A program made the position numbers and the translations under genes. 64,000 nt of DNA from an uncultured Chlorobiaceae bacterium (GTDB taxonomy: Bacteria; Bacteroidota; Chlorobiia; Chlorobiales; Chlorobiaceae): positions 18,414 through 82,413 of the forward strand of contig CAIPYV010000022.1 of the NCBI GenBank assembly GCA_903869365.1, in the 5' to 3' direction. Position 1 is the stretch's first letter, and each line of letters begins with the position of its first letter. The notes beneath the pieces were generated by a model. That model was given only the letters and a program-made list of their open reading frames with translations. It made no database searches and was not told the DNA's origin. This document shows, one piece after another, positions 41,988 through 52,326 of this stretch.

Positions 41988-43001
41988 TTAAAAGTCTCTT
42001 TTCATGAGAATGTTGGCAAACCCTTTCAGGTACTCTCTTCCTTCAGCATGAGGGAGGTTATCAATTGCCGACAGTGCTTCTTCGGTATCACTGTTGATCA
42101 AGGCAGCAGTTTCTTCAAGGATTCCGTAGCGTTCATAGACTGTTTTGACCTCTGAAACCTTGTCGGCACTGATGCCCTTATTGATGATGACGGAGTGCAG
42201 AAGATCATGGTCAGCGCCAGTTGTCAGTTCGAGAGATCGGAGGAGAAGGTAGGTCTTTTTACCGTTAATGATGTCGCCTCCAGCCATTTTGCCCGATTTT
42301 CCGTTTACAGCCATGATGTCGAGATAATCATCCTGTATCTGGAATGCCCTTCCGATTTTTTCGCCGAACATTACAAGATTCTGAAGTTGTTCATCCGTTG
42401 CATTACCGGCAACGCCTCCGGCTTCAAGTGAGGCTGAAATAAGGCGACCGGTTTTTTTGGAAATCATGTCGAGATAGTCAGCAATAGTGGCATCTTGCTT
42501 CTCCTCAAGTTCCATATCGAGCGCCTGCCCTTCACAAATGGTTATATTGGCGTGATTAAGAATATGAATCAGTTCTGCATGCCTCGTTGTACTGGCTTTC
42601 AAGGCGAGTTCATAAGCGTATGCAATCATCATATCTCCAGTCAGAATGGCGGAATTGATGTTCCATTGTTTATGAACGGTAGGTCTGTTGTGGCGGAGTT
42701 CTGCCTGGTCCATGATATCGTCATGTATCAGGGTGAAGTTATGGAGAATTTCAACGGCAAGCGCAACATTGAGAGCAGTTTCTGAAAAACCGCTAACAGC
42801 TTCTGAGGCAAGAAGGGTCAGAAATGGACGGATTCTTTTGCCATTTCCTTCAAGAATATACCGGGCTGGCGCGTAAAGGGTTTCAGGAAGCTCCTTTTCG
42901 AAACAAGCTTTGAGAGCATTGTTAATTCTCGAATGGTAGAGATGGTACTTTTTTTCTACAAGCTCCTGTGTTATTGGCATATTCATGATGAAATTGGTCA
43001 T
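41988..43001 (-). CDS. polyprenyl (farnesyl/geranylgeranyl) diphosphate synthase
   Basis: The 337-residue trans-prenyltransferase has the first aspartate-rich motif in [20 protein letters not shown] at about residues 92-111 and the second in [15 protein letters not shown] at about 215-229. [14 protein letters not shown] and GQALDMELE are also present. Product length depends on bulky residues before the first DDxxD, which read ILHNFT here. No prediction is safe, but GGPP for bacteriochlorophyll, quinone or carotenoid tails would fit. Its ATG overlaps the fni stop by four bases (ATGA), so isomerase and prenyltransferase are co-translated. Confidence 0.93.
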   Translation of the reverse strand: MTNFIMNMPITQELVEKKYHLYHSRINNALKACFEKELPETLYAPARYILEGNGKRIRPFLTLLASEAVSGFSETALNVALAVEILHNFTLIHDDIMDQAELRHNRPTVHKQWNINSAILTGDMMIAYAYELALKASTTRHAELIHILNHANITICEGQALDMELEEKQDATIADYLDMISKKTGRLISASLEAGGVAGNATDEQLQNLVMFGEKIGRAFQIQDDYLDIMAVNGKSGKMAGGDIINGKKTYLLLRSLELTTGADHDLLHSVIINKGISADKVSEVKTVYERYGILEETAALINSDTEEALSAIDNLPHAEGREYLKGFANILMKRDF

Positions 43002-44071
43002 TGTTTAAGGATAAGGCTTTTTTGGCGAAGCTCCATTATGCTGGCGGAACCGGTAAGGAACATGACAGCCCTGAGGTCGTTCAGCCATGTTTCTATAGTG
43101 GCTTCAAGAGCTTCCTGATGAAGTGCTTTGAGGATACCGTTGGCGGAAGCGGCAAGATGTGCTCCAAGCGCTAAGGACTTGGCGATATCAGTGCCGCTCT
43201 GGATTCCTCCTGAGGCAATGATTTCAATGGTGCTGAATTCCGGATGCTCCTTTTTGAGTGTGCTGATATCAAGGAGGCATTGAGCAGTAGGAATTCCCCA
43301 GTTCAGCAGTTCTTCGAGAGCAGAGATGCTGAAACGGGTATCGTGCCCGAACTGTCTGGTATAGCGGATTTCTTCAACTTTCTGCCAACTGGTTCCTCCA
43401 GCGCCGGCGACGTCAATAACTTTTACACCAGCTTCAATGAGCCGGGTTGCAGAAGATGCCGAGATACCGCATCCGACCTCTTTGACCATAACTGGTACCG
43501 GAATTTTAGCGGTAATGATGGAAAGCTGTTGAAGAAAATCTTTGAAATCAGTATTTCCTTCGGGTTGAAAGAGTTCCTGAGCGGCATTCAGGTGAACGAT
43601 CAGTCCATCGGCTTCCAGAAGTTCGAGCATGATGTTGATTTCTGTATCAGTCAGGCCTTTTGCGATTTCCGGTGCTCCAATGTTGGCAAAAATCTGAACA
43701 GAAGGGGCGTACTTTCTCACAATAGCAAAACTGTCGCGGTAAGCACTGTTTTCAAGTGCCTGCCGCATGCTGCCGACACCAAGCGGAATCCTGAAATGTT
43801 CAGCGGCTTCTGCAAGGCGCTGGTTTACGGTTGCCGCTTCGCTGTATCCTCCAGTCATGGAAGATATCATCAATGGTGCACCGATTTTTTTGCCCAGAAA
43901 AGTTGTTGAAAGGTCAATGTCGGAGAAACAAATTTCAGGGAGAGCATTATGCTCAAATTCGAACCGTTCCAAACCTGTGGTTTTGCGGTTAAAGGCAATG
44001 TCGCCATGCAGGCATATCTCTACGTGGCTGTGCTTGCGTTCCACTATTGTCTTACTTGTTCTGTCGTTCAT
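42998..44071 (-). CDS. fni: type 2 isopentenyl-diphosphate isomerase
   Basis: The FMN-dependent enzyme interconverts IPP and DMAPP. I chose ATG 44071 ([24 protein letters not shown], 357 residues) with AGGGG just upstream, rather than a TTG 19 codons earlier, because the family N-terminus begins at the RKxxHxE segment. Conserved pieces are [84 protein letters not shown] and [21 protein letters not shown]. It is coupled to the polyprenyl synthase gene. Confidence 0.95.
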   Translation of the reverse strand: MNDRTSKTIVERKHSHVEICLHGDIAFNRKTTGLERFEFEHNALPEICFSDIDLSTTFLGKKIGAPLMISSMTGGYSEAATVNQRLAEAAEHFRIPLGVGSMRQALENSAYRDSFAIVRKYAPSVQIFANIGAPEIAKGLTDTEINIMLELLEADGLIVHLNAAQELFQPEGNTDFKDFLQQLSIITAKIPVPVMVKEVGCGISASSATRLIEAGVKVIDVAGAGGTSWQKVEEIRYTRQFGHDTRFSISALEELLNWGIPTAQCLLDISTLKKEHPEFSTIEIIASGGIQSGTDIAKSLALGAHLAASANGILKALHQEALEATIETWLNDLRAVMFLTGSASIMELRQKSLILKQ

Positions 44072-44356
44072 GCCGCCCCTGATAGGTATTTTGTCAAGAT
44101 GTCTTGATACTTGATGCAAAAAATTCAACTTAACAAAAATATTCCATATTCATGAGCATACAATAACAGAAGAGGCAGTGCCGTCTCTTTCGCGCTATTT
44201 CGAAAGAACCAGCAGTGCTTGTTATCAGGAGTCAGCGGGTTTTTGCTTTGCTGTTTTGATGCTTAAGAAGAAATCAGGCTTGAGCGCGTAAAATACCGAT
44301 GTAAAAAAGCGTAGGTTGTATTATTTTAAAAGCGGAAAGGAAACAGGGATGGAGAT
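44072..44356. other. intergenic region between fni and higB
   Basis: No gene is seen. CTTTCG-CGCTATTT-CGAAAG near 44188-44207 is a small hairpin. The left part must hold the minus-strand fni promoter and the right part the higBA promoter. Confidence 0.4.
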
Positions 44357-44359
44357 TTG

Positions 44360-44656
44360 ATGGAGAGGATATTTGCAAAAAGTACATTGAGAATATATTG
44401 GGAAACACATCCCGATGTAGAACAATATTTGAAAACATGGTATGATACAGCGATGAATTTATTCTGGAAATCGCCGAATGATGTCAAGCAGACGTATGCT
44501 CATGCAAGTATTTTAAAGGATAATAGGATTGTTTTTAATATCAAAGGTAACTCATATAGGTTGGTCGCTAAATTTAATTTTGAGAAACAATGGATTTTTA
44601 TTCGATTTATTGGTACTCATCAAGAATATGATAAGATTGATGCCAATATAATTTAA
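44360..44656 (+). CDS. higB: HigB-type mRNA interferase toxin
   Basis: From the ATG at 44360 the 98-residue protein reads MERIFAKSTLRIYWETHPDVEQYLKTWYDTA. The middle (FWKSPNDVKQTYAHASILKDNRIVFNIKGNSYRLVAKFNFEKQWIFIRFIGTHQEYDKID) matches the HigB/RelE-superfamily toxin of the HigB_toxin group that cleaves mRNA on the ribosome. GGAG lies five bases upstream. The antitoxin gene starts 12 bp downstream. Toxin-first order is characteristic of hig loci. All regions of the family are present, so it looks intact. Confidence 0.93.
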   Translation: MERIFAKSTLRIYWETHPDVEQYLKTWYDTAMNLFWKSPNDVKQTYAHASILKDNRIVFNIKGNSYRLVAKFNFEKQWIFIRFIGTHQEYDKIDANII

Positions 44657-44668
44657 CTACCATAACCT

Positions 44669-45037
44669 ATGAATATTGAACCGATAAAAACAGATAATGA
44701 TTACCTGATGGCATTAAAAAGATTGGAGGTTATTTTTGATGCGCTTGTTGGGACGGAAGAGAGTGATGAGGCAGATATACTTGGCTTGATGATTGACGAT
44801 TATGAGAAAAAACATTATCCTGTAGAGACTCCTGATCCGATTGAGGCCATAAAAATTCGAATGGAAGAAATGCAATTGACACAGATTGATCTTGTTGATG
44901 CATTCGGTGGGAAACATAAGGTTTCTGAAGTACTTAACCGCAAGCGAAAGTTGACAGTGGAGATGATCAGAAAATTGACCCCAAAATTAAATCTTTCAGC
45001 TGATTTATTAATTCATGATTATCAATTGATGAGATAA
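44669..45037 (+). CDS. higA: HigA-type antitoxin with HTH domain
   Basis: The 122-residue protein has an N-terminal segment (PIKTDNDYLMALKRLEVIFDALVGTEESDEADILGLMIDDYE) typical of COG5499-type HigA antitoxins. A helix-turn-helix domain follows at about residues 68-120: MEEMQLTQIDLVDAFGGKHKVSEVLNRKRKLTVEMI. It follows higB by 12 bp and would neutralise the toxin and repress the operon. Eight bases after its stop an ABC permease gene begins with an AAGGA site, so readthrough into that gene is possible. Confidence 0.93.
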   Translation: MNIEPIKTDNDYLMALKRLEVIFDALVGTEESDEADILGLMIDDYEKKHYPVETPDPIEAIKIRMEEMQLTQIDLVDAFGGKHKVSEVLNRKRKLTVEMIRKLTPKLNLSADLLIHDYQLMR

Positions 45038-45045
45038 GGATCTTC

Positions 45046-46314
45046 ATGCTGAAAACATTGTTTGCTATAGCTGTGCGTCATCTGCTTGGACGTCGGCGTC
45101 AGACCTTGACTACTATTTTTGGTGTTGCCATCAGTACTATGGTGCTGATTACCACCAACTCCCTTACCAGGGGACTGCTCGATTCCTTTATTGAAACTAT
45201 TGTCAATGTAGCCCCGCATATAACAGTCAAGGGGGAAAAAATGCGTCCAATGCCGGTTAACCTTATAGATGGCCAGAGTATATCCGAGGTGGCATTTGTT
45301 GATAATAATATTCATAAGCAGGAGCAGGAAGAGGTACGGAATTATCGTCAGATTCTCAGCGTTTTCAGTTTGCCTCAGTATAAAAAACAGGTACTTGCCT
45401 CTTCACCCTATGTTGAGTCAAAAGTTATGGCTGTAAAAGGAAGCCGCAATCAGCCTCTTCTTCTTAAAGGCGTTCTTATTGACAGGGAAGATGCGATCAG
45501 TGGAATCCGGAAAAAACTGCTCGTTGGGGATATTGCCATGTTTGAAAAAACGACCAATGCACTTCTTGTGGGACGTACTGTGGCGAGGGATATGAATCTC
45601 AAGTTGAATGATGAGGTTATTATTATTCCTGCTTCGGGAAAAAGCAGGCAGTGTAAGGTGGCTGGTATTTTTTTTTCTGGAATTAATGCCGTCGATAATA
45701 GTGTTCTGGCTGCTCTCAAGCTTGCTCAGATCATTGAGGGATTGCCGGCAAACAAGGTTTCAGGCATTGCGCTGAAAGTTGACAATCCTCTTGACAATGC
45801 TTTCCTGGCAAGGGATCTGGAAAAGGTTACCGGGTATCGATGCCTGACCTGGCAGGAGGAAAATGCAAGCGTTCTCTCCCTTTTCGCCCGTATTGGCTAT
45901 ATCGTTTTTTCTCTTGTGGCTTTTGTCGGTATTGTATCAGGGTTTGGAGTGGCCAATATTCTGGTTACCACAGTTTTTGAAAAAAGCAGGGACATTGCCA
46001 TTATGAAGTCGTTGGGATTTTCTGCGCTGCAGCTGGTCAGCATGTTTGTTCTTGAGGGATTTATCGTTGGTCTGGCAGGGGCAGTTGCTGGCGGAATTCT
46101 GGCTATTGGTTCGATCAACCTGTTTGCCAGTCTTCCGATTGAAAGCTCCCAGGGTCCAATCACTAAAACCGGCTTCAGTATGTCCTATAATCCGATCTAT
46201 TTTTTTATCGTTATCGGTGTAACCGTTATTATCAGTACTCTGGCCGCAATTCTGCCGTCTGCAAGGGCCGCTAAACTTGAACCGGTCAGTGTCCTCAGGG
46301 ATAGCAGTCTGTAG
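45046..46314 (+). CDS. LolC/FtsX-type ABC transporter permease
   Basis: The 422-residue protein has one N-terminal membrane helix (about residues 18-42), a large periplasmic MacB-PCD domain, and three C-terminal helices in an FtsX domain. The FtsX domain has SLVAFVGIVSGFGVANILVTTVFEKSRDIAIMKSLGFSALQLVSMFVLEGFIVG. The ending is AAILPSARAAKLEPVSVLRD. These permeases work in lipoprotein sorting (LolCE) or efflux (MacB-like) with a separate ATPase. No LolD-like ATPase gene is next to it. The neighbour is a convergent full exporter. Lipoprotein release is the likeliest role. Confidence 0.87.
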   Translation: MLKTLFAIAVRHLLGRRRQTLTTIFGVAISTMVLITTNSLTRGLLDSFIETIVNVAPHITVKGEKMRPMPVNLIDGQSISEVAFVDNNIHKQEQEEVRNYRQILSVFSLPQYKKQVLASSPYVESKVMAVKGSRNQPLLLKGVLIDREDAISGIRKKLLVGDIAMFEKTTNALLVGRTVARDMNLKLNDEVIIIPASGKSRQCKVAGIFFSGINAVDNSVLAALKLAQIIEGLPANKVSGIALKVDNPLDNAFLARDLEKVTGYRCLTWQEENASVLSLFARIGYIVFSLVAFVGIVSGFGVANILVTTVFEKSRDIAIMKSLGFSALQLVSMFVLEGFIVGLAGAVAGGILAIGSINLFASLPIESSQGPITKTGFSMSYNPIYFFIVIGVTVIISTLAAILPSARAAKLEPVSVLRDSSL

Positions 46315-46317
46315 AGG

Positions 46318-48141
46318 TTATGCTTCTCTGGAAATGGTTTGTTCGGGATGCTGCAGCAGGTAGAGTTTGTAGTAGAGTCCTCTTTTTGCGAGCAGCTCCT
46401 GATGATTTCCTGTTTCTCTGATAACTCCTTTGTGCAGCACAATGATTTTATCGGCTTTCTGAACGGTAGAAAGTCTGTGCGCAATAATAATGGAGGTGCG
46501 GTTACTCATGAGGTTGGCCGTTGCTGAATCGATAAGGGTTTCGGTTTCGGTGTCGACAGAACTGGTGGCTTCATCAAGGACCAGGATTTCTGGATTGTAG
46601 AGGAGCGCACGGACGAAGGCTATCAGCTGTTTCTGTCCGGAGGAAAGTCCTGTTCCGTTTTCAAGAACCTTGTAGTCGTAGTTGCCGGGAAGCTGATCAA
46701 TGAAACGGTCAGCTCCGACAATTTTTGCCGCTTCTCTGATGGTGTCGTCAGAGACTTCAGGATTGCCGAATGCAAGGTTTTCTTTTATGGTTCCGGAAAA
46801 CAGAAAAACATCCTGCATGACAACGCCGACGATCTTTCGCAGAGAGTGTTCCTCTATCTCTTGCAGCTGCATACCGTCAATAGTTATGGAACCCTTACTG
46901 AAGGGATAGAGTTTGGAGAGAATATTGATAAGCGTAGTTTTGCCGCTTCCTGTCGCGCCTACAATAGCAATTTTTTCGCCATGCCGGATTTCAAACGAAA
47001 TATCTTTGAGTATCCAGTTTTCCTGGTCATAGGCAAACCAGACATTCTTGAACCTGATGTTCTCTCTGAATGTTTCGATATGGTGCAACCCTGCAGGGTT
47101 TTCTATGCCATCCTGCTCATCAAGCAGTCTGATAATGCGATCGGAGCTCGCAATGGCGGTCTGAATAACATTGAATCGGTCGGAAAGATGCTGCAGCGGA
47201 CGGAAAAAAAGCCAGATATACTGAACAAATGAGATAACCACTCCAATGGTAAGGTCTGCCTTGAGCAGGCGGATGCCGCTGTACCAGATAACCAGACCTG
47301 CTGCTGCTGCGCTCAAAACCTCAATCAGCGGATAATAGATTGAAAAATAAAAGACAGTCCGGATATTTGCGTCTCTGTGGTCGGCATTGATTTCGGCATA
47401 TTTTCTGGATTCGCGTGCTTCACGGTTAAACAATTGGACGATGGTCACTCCGGTAATATGCTCCTGAAAAAAGGTGTTCAGCCGGGCGAGGTGGGTGAGG
47501 ACATCCTGGAAGGCCGCCCGGACCTTGTTTTTAAATGTTATTGTCGCATAGATCATCAGGGGCAGAATGCTCAGGACGATAAGGGTTAGCTGCCAATCTA
47601 TCCACACCATCAGTACAACAATGAAAAAGAGCTGCAGGAGGTCGCCGAGAATGGTGATGATGCCGCTGGAAAGCATTTCGTTCAGCGATTCTACATCATT
47701 GGTTGATCGTGTTATCAGTCGTCCAATGGGGTTTCGGTCATAAAATCTTGCAGGTAGTTTCTGCAGGTGAGTAAAGATATCCATCCGGATGTCGAAGACG
47801 GCTTTCTGTCCGATAATCTGTGTCATCCAGGTGGTGATATACTGCTTGATACCGTCAAGAAGAATGGCGCCCGCAAGAAAAATACTCACTGTTGCAAGCC
47901 CCTTGAGATCACCTTTAGCGATATAATCGTCAATAGCGATTTTTGTCAGGTATGGCCTTAACGGCCCGAGAAAGGAGCCGGCGATTGTTATGGCGATAGC
48001 AACGCCAATCAGTGTTTTATAGGGTTTGAGATAGGCTAAAAGTCGGGAGACAATGTAGAGGTCAACCGAGCCTTTTCTTTTTTTTTGAAGCGTTTCGTCC
48101 TGCTGGGGCTTGAAACTTTTTTTTATCGGATCGTTACTCAT
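46318..48141 (-). CDS. ABC exporter, MsbA/LmrA-like
   Basis: The 607-residue half-transporter has six membrane helices in the first about 330 residues and an ATPase domain. Walker A is GATGSGKTTLINILSKL, the Q-loop is VVMQDVFLFSG, the signature is LSSGQKQLIAFVRALLYNPEILVLDEATSSVD (serine in place of the second glycine of LSGGQ), and the H-loop is IIAHRLSTV. Substrates of the family range from lipids to drugs. It stops 3 bp from the convergent FtsX-type permease gene. A second exporter of this type is at 19.2 kb, and this copy lacks that one's Ser/Gln insertion. Confidence 0.92.
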   Translation of the reverse strand: MSNDPIKKSFKPQQDETLQKKRKGSVDLYIVSRLLAYLKPYKTLIGVAIAITIAGSFLGPLRPYLTKIAIDDYIAKGDLKGLATVSIFLAGAILLDGIKQYITTWMTQIIGQKAVFDIRMDIFTHLQKLPARFYDRNPIGRLITRSTNDVESLNEMLSSGIITILGDLLQLFFIVVLMVWIDWQLTLIVLSILPLMIYATITFKNKVRAAFQDVLTHLARLNTFFQEHITGVTIVQLFNREARESRKYAEINADHRDANIRTVFYFSIYYPLIEVLSAAAAGLVIWYSGIRLLKADLTIGVVISFVQYIWLFFRPLQHLSDRFNVIQTAIASSDRIIRLLDEQDGIENPAGLHHIETFRENIRFKNVWFAYDQENWILKDISFEIRHGEKIAIVGATGSGKTTLINILSKLYPFSKGSITIDGMQLQEIEEHSLRKIVGVVMQDVFLFSGTIKENLAFGNPEVSDDTIREAAKIVGADRFIDQLPGNYDYKVLENGTGLSSGQKQLIAFVRALLYNPEILVLDEATSSVDTETETLIDSATANLMSNRTSIIIAHRLSTVQKADKIIVLHKGVIRETGNHQELLAKRGLYYKLYLLQHPEQTISREA

Positions 48142-48180
48142 GAGATTTTTGCGGGAGAATACATACCGTTGTCGGGCAGC

Positions 48181-49608
48181 TCAATGCTTGAGCGTTCTTT
48201 GCTCTATGTCGTGCTTCAGTTGGCTTGCAAGTTCTTCAGCTCTGGCTTTTGATGGGGCCTCGGCATAGATTCTCACAATTGGTTCGGTATTTGACGGTCG
48301 TAAATGAACCCAGCTATCGGCAAAATCAAGTTTCAGTCCGTCAAGTGTGTCTGCTTTGGCATGAGGGTAGTGAAGGGCAATGTCGGTAAATATGTTTTCA
48401 AGAGCGCTTCGGTCTGTAGAGCCAAGCGTGATTTTCTGTTTTGACATCACGTAATCGGGGAAGTGCTGTCTGAATTGAGTGAGTGATCCACCGTGGTTTT
48501 CGGTACGCCAGAGGGTGAAAGCCTGGACGAAAAGTGCTATGCCGGCTAAAGCATCCCGGCCATAGTGCAGCTCGGGAAGGATGACGCCTCCATTTCCTTC
48601 ACCGCCAATGACAACATCCATTTGTTTCATCACCTCAACAACGTTGACTTCTCCAACTTTTGCGCTATAGCATGCCACACCGTGTTTTTTTGCAATATCC
48701 CGCAGGGCGCGACTGCTGGAAAGGTTGTTTGCGACGGGTCCGATGTTCTTTGTCAGGTAAAAATCAGCGCAGGCGACGAGCGTGTACTCTTCGCCGAAAA
48801 GTGAGCCGTCTTCACTGATAACGGCGAGCCGGTCAACATCGGGATCTACGACAAGGGCAAAATCGCATTTGCTTTCTTTGAGAGCCGAGATGGTGATGGA
48901 AAGATTGTCCTCTATTGGTTCAGGGTTTCTTGGAAACAAACCGCTGCCGCCGCAAGCATAGGGCACAACGCTCTCTATCCCCAGTTTTTTACACAGTTTC
49001 GGCACAATGGAATAGCCGGCACCTTCGACACAGTCTACAAGTACTCGGAAATGCTGTGCGGCTATGGCTTCCGGATCAATACATGGCAACTGAAGGACTT
49101 TTTGAATATGCAGCTCATCATAGCGGTCGTTTTGGGAGATCGTACCGATGGTATCCCAGTGTGCAAAAACAAAGAGCTCTTTTTCAGCGATTTCAAGCAG
49201 TTCATCAACCTCCATACCGCTTAAAAATTCGCCCTGGTGATTGAGCATTTTCAGTGCATTCCAGGAGACGGGGTTATGAGATGCTGTAATAATAAGTCCG
49301 CCGTCCGCACCTTCGTCAGCAACAGCAATTTCAACGGTTGGTGTGGTAGCTATGCCGATATCAATAACGTCGCACCCGCAAAGCACGAGAGTATTGCTGA
49401 TGAGATTTCCGATGGCTCTGCCTGTAGGTCTTGTATCACGACCAATAATAATTCTTGCTTTTTCTGCCTGCTGCGTGGTAGTACGTGCTGTTTTATTTCG
49501 AAGAACCCAGGAAGCAAAGGCCATAGCAAATGTGGTAAGATTTTTCGGGGTCAGGCTGTCGCCCACAACCCCTCTTATGCCGGAAACGCTTATCATCAGG
49601 CTCATCAT
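48181..49608 (-). CDS. glmM: phosphoglucosamine mutase / phosphohexomutase
   Basis: The 475-residue alpha-D-phosphohexomutase has the N-terminal [18 protein letters not shown]. The active-site phosphoserine loop is [17 protein letters not shown] at about residues 102-118. The metal-binding DPDVDRLAV and the sugar-specificity loop [20 protein letters not shown] follow. The C-terminal phosphate-binding loop is [15 protein letters not shown]. The GEGNGG loop and overall sequence fit GlmM (glucosamine-6-P to glucosamine-1-P) better than PGM, but dual use as ManB is possible. That would matter for GDP-fucose supply. Confidence 0.88.
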   Translation of the reverse strand: MMSLMISVSGIRGVVGDSLTPKNLTTFAMAFASWVLRNKTARTTTQQAEKARIIIGRDTRPTGRAIGNLISNTLVLCGCDVIDIGIATTPTVEIAVADEGADGGLIITASHNPVSWNALKMLNHQGEFLSGMEVDELLEIAEKELFVFAHWDTIGTISQNDRYDELHIQKVLQLPCIDPEAIAAQHFRVLVDCVEGAGYSIVPKLCKKLGIESVVPYACGGSGLFPRNPEPIEDNLSITISALKESKCDFALVVDPDVDRLAVISEDGSLFGEEYTLVACADFYLTKNIGPVANNLSSSRALRDIAKKHGVACYSAKVGEVNVVEVMKQMDVVIGGEGNGGVILPELHYGRDALAGIALFVQAFTLWRTENHGGSLTQFRQHFPDYVMSKQKITLGSTDRSALENIFTDIALHYPHAKADTLDGLKLDFADSWVHLRPSNTEPIVRIYAEAPSKARAEELASQLKHDIEQRTLKH

Positions 49609-49804
49609 GCGGGTATTTACTCGGTTAAAAATTTGCGCAATATACAGAAATAAGATATGTGATCTTTACGGTTTTGAGAGATTTGCTCCTTGACGGCGGC
49701 GCCTTTGCTGATTTCACCGCTAATCTTTTGATTTGTCGGTTGATTATTTTATATTGAAAACCGTTTGTTATTCAACAATAATTTTACCCTAACAGCAATC
49801 CTCT

Positions 49805-50080
49805 ATGCCTTTACACAAATCGGCTGAAAAAAGACTGCGGCAGTCAGAAAGAAGAAATGCCAGGAACAGATCAAGGAAAAAAGAGCTGAAAGTTCTTGTG
49901 AAAACCATGCAGAAACTGATTGATACCAGTGCAGACAAAGCTGTCGTTGAAGTTGCCTACCGCTCGGCTGTCCAGAAACTCGATAGACTCGGAGTGAAAA
50001 ATTATATTCATGCCAATAAGGCATCCCGTAAGAAGTCTCAGCTGACACGTCTATTAAACAGTTACGTGCAGGCCGAGTAA
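49805..50080 (+). CDS. rpsT: 30S ribosomal protein S20
   Basis: The 91-residue basic protein binds 16S rRNA in the body of the small subunit. It reads [28 protein letters not shown] at the start and ends [28 protein letters not shown], both standard for bS20. The 196-bp gap to the divergent glmM gene must hold both promoters. No strong Shine-Dalgarno is visible. Confidence 0.97.
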   Translation: MPLHKSAEKRLRQSERRNARNRSRKKELKVLVKTMQKLIDTSADKAVVEVAYRSAVQKLDRLGVKNYIHANKASRKKSQLTRLLNSYVQAE

Positions 50081-50163
50081 GAGACAAAAAACAGTATCTC
50101 CTGAAACTCTGCGAATATATTTTTTCTTACGTTGTAAGGCTTGTTTTCCATTATATCTCTTTC

Positions 50164-50766
50164 ATGTTTGCATATTTTCGTGGCAAGCTGGTTTTGCTTT
50201 TACCTGAAGAAGCTCTTGTGGAAGTGTCTGGTATTGCCTACAGGTTTCTGATTTCCGCAAGCACTTACCGTCAGCTGCCCGAACAGGGCAGTGATGTGTT
50301 GTTGTTTTCACATCTTTCTGTCAAAGAGGATTCACTCCAGCTTTATGGTTTTTCAAAGGAAGAGGAGCGTCAATTGTTCCGCCTCCTTTTGCTTACTTCA
50401 GGTGTAGGGCCTAAGCTTGCCTTGGCGGTTCTTTCCGGATTGCCTGTTCAGGATGTTCATGAAGCCATCCTTGCCAATGCCCCTGAGCGGCTTTACGGTA
50501 TTACGGGTGTCGGAAAAAAAACCGCAGCCAGAATTATTCTTGAATTGAGAGATAAAATACTGAAACTCCCTGCTGTAGCTGCTTCAGCAGCTTCACCTAT
50601 GCTTCAAACGACCCGTTTGCGTGAAGATGCGGTCAATGCGCTTGTAACCTTGGGGTTTTCCAGAATTACCGTGCAAAAGGCAGTTGCCGGTATTCTCGAA
50701 CATAATCCTGAACTCACGGTCGAAGAGGTTGTCAAAGCAGCTCTTCTTTCCATTCGTAACAGTTAG
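50164..50766 (+). CDS. ruvA: Holliday junction helicase subunit RuvA
   Basis: RuvA binds four-way junctions and loads RuvB for branch migration. The 200-residue protein has the OB-fold N-terminus ([33 protein letters not shown]) and helix-hairpin-helix motifs. [19 protein letters not shown] and [19 protein letters not shown] lie at about 77-128. The C-terminal RuvB-binding domain is [27 protein letters not shown]. ruvB and ruvC are not in the window. folC follows with a 10-bp gap. Confidence 0.96.
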   Translation: MFAYFRGKLVLLLPEEALVEVSGIAYRFLISASTYRQLPEQGSDVLLFSHLSVKEDSLQLYGFSKEEERQLFRLLLLTSGVGPKLALAVLSGLPVQDVHEAILANAPERLYGITGVGKKTAARIILELRDKILKLPAVAASAASPMLQTTRLREDAVNALVTLGFSRITVQKAVAGILEHNPELTVEEVVKAALLSIRNS

Positions 50767-50776
50767 CTGCACTACA

Positions 50777-52048
50777 GTGACCTATCAGGAGGCTCTCGAT
50801 TTTCTTTATCCTCTCCATCGATTTGGTATAAAACCCGGTCTTGATCGTGTTTTCACCCTGCTGGATTCTCTTGGTTCGCCGCATAAGAGGTTAGGCCTGG
50901 TTGTGCATATTGCCGGTACGAATGGAAAAGGAACTGTTGCAGCTGCACTTGCTTCGATATTTCAGGCCAGCGGGAAGAAGACGGCACTCTATACCTCTCC
51001 TCATCTGGTTGATTTTACAGAAAGAATAAGAATCAACGGGAAGCAGATATCGCAGGAGCGGGTTGCTCACTATTGTTCACAGTTCAAGGATGCGGTCATC
51101 GAAAACCATTCCACCTTTTTTGAAGCGACTACTGCTCTTGCGTTTGCCTGGTTTGCTGATGAAGGTGTTGAGGTTTCTATCATAGAGACCGGCATGGGTG
51201 GGCGGCTTGATGCAACCAATGTTGTGGAGTGCGCTTATGCAGTGATTGCAAGTATTGGTCTGGATCATACGGAGTGGCTGGGGGGTACTCTCTCCCTGAT
51301 TGCGGCCGAAAAGGCGGCCATCATTAAAAAAGGCTGCAGGGTTTATACCGCTGTGACTGAGCCGGAGGCTTTCATGCCTATACAGCAGCAGGCGCAATGG
51401 TGCGATGCTCCACTGTCAGTCGTAGGAAAAGAGATAACTTACAGGGTTTCTTCGGCCGAGCCGGGAATGCTTGAACTGGATCTCAGGAGTGCTTCACGGC
51501 ATTACCCTGGACTTAAAGCTCCGCTTACCGGATTATTTCACGCATCCAATCTCTCTTTGGCGGTAATGGTTGCTGAAGATGCCGGTATTACTTCAAAAGA
51601 TATTTATTCGGGGCTTGAGCGTTTATTGGCGACTGGTTACAGGGCCAGGCTTGAAAGGATCGGTACGCATCCGGCAGTACTTCTTGATGTATCGCACAAT
51701 GCTGATGGTATGCGGGAAACCGTTACGACTCTTCTTTCAGTCAGAGATGCCTATCAGCGAATATACGTCATTTTTGGTCTTGTTTCGGATAAGGACGCTC
51801 TGGCTGTTATCCGTGAGCTTCTTCGTTTGAACTGTTCTTTTTTTCCTGTTCCTCTTCCTTCAGAACGGAGTGTTCCGGCTGAAGAGCTGCGTGCTTTATG
51901 TGAATATGAGGGAGGAGAGGCAACACTATTCAGAACAGGCCATGAGGCCCTTGACTATCTTCGGAGCAAGGCTTGCGAGGATGATCTGATTTTGGTGACC
52001 GGTTCGTTTTATCTTGCTGGCGATATTATTGCCTCTGTGCGTTCATAA
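50777..52048 (+). CDS. folC: folylpolyglutamate / dihydrofolate synthase
   Basis: FolC adds L-glutamate to dihydropteroate or folates. I place the start at GTG 50777 (reading VTYQEALDFLYPLHRFGIKPGLDRVFTLLDSLG), giving 423 residues. The frame stays open upstream but would overlap ruvA. Family motifs are VVHIAGTNGKGTVAAALASIFQASG (P-loop), YTSPHLVDFTERIRINGKQI and ETGMGGRLDATNVV. They continue with SIGLDHTEWLGGTLSLIAAEKAAIIK and VLLDVSHNADGM. The start codon choice is by family alignment. Confidence 0.93.
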   Translation: MTYQEALDFLYPLHRFGIKPGLDRVFTLLDSLGSPHKRLGLVVHIAGTNGKGTVAAALASIFQASGKKTALYTSPHLVDFTERIRINGKQISQERVAHYCSQFKDAVIENHSTFFEATTALAFAWFADEGVEVSIIETGMGGRLDATNVVECAYAVIASIGLDHTEWLGGTLSLIAAEKAAIIKKGCRVYTAVTEPEAFMPIQQQAQWCDAPLSVVGKEITYRVSSAEPGMLELDLRSASRHYPGLKAPLTGLFHASNLSLAVMVAEDAGITSKDIYSGLERLLATGYRARLERIGTHPAVLLDVSHNADGMRETVTTLLSVRDAYQRIYVIFGLVSDKDALAVIRELLRLNCSFFPVPLPSERSVPAEELRALCEYEGGEATLFRTGHEALDYLRSKACEDDLILVTGSFYLAGDIIASVRS

Positions 52049-52326
52049 AGCTTTTTTTTATTGAAAAAATTTTATATTTAGTTCGAGCTGAGCCACAAAA
52101 ATTCTTCATGTATGTAAGGGCCATTCCTCTTGCCATATTTTCTTGTACTGATTATCCCGTTATTACAATTATAGATTTCCCCTGTCATCTTCTTTTTCCT
52201 GCTTTCATGTTACATGGCAAAGCGTTAAAGGTAATCCCCATTAATGAGTCATTGCATTGGCCATTACACGGACTCTTCAAGCTCATCCGTTTTCTTTACA
52301 CATAACAAGCATTGAATACTATTACA
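52049..52326. other. region between folC and rho, probable rho leader
   Basis: About 280 bases without a convincing gene. A small open frame of 65 codons here has no recognisable product and no ribosome-binding site. The stretch probably holds the rho promoter and a leader. In many bacteria the rho leader mediates autoregulation, but no specific structure was identified here. Confidence 0.45.

Noticed and set aside
52108..52305. 65-codon open frame between folC and rho
   Set aside because: No ribosome-binding site, no family resemblance, and the position fits a rho leader. Treated as non-coding.
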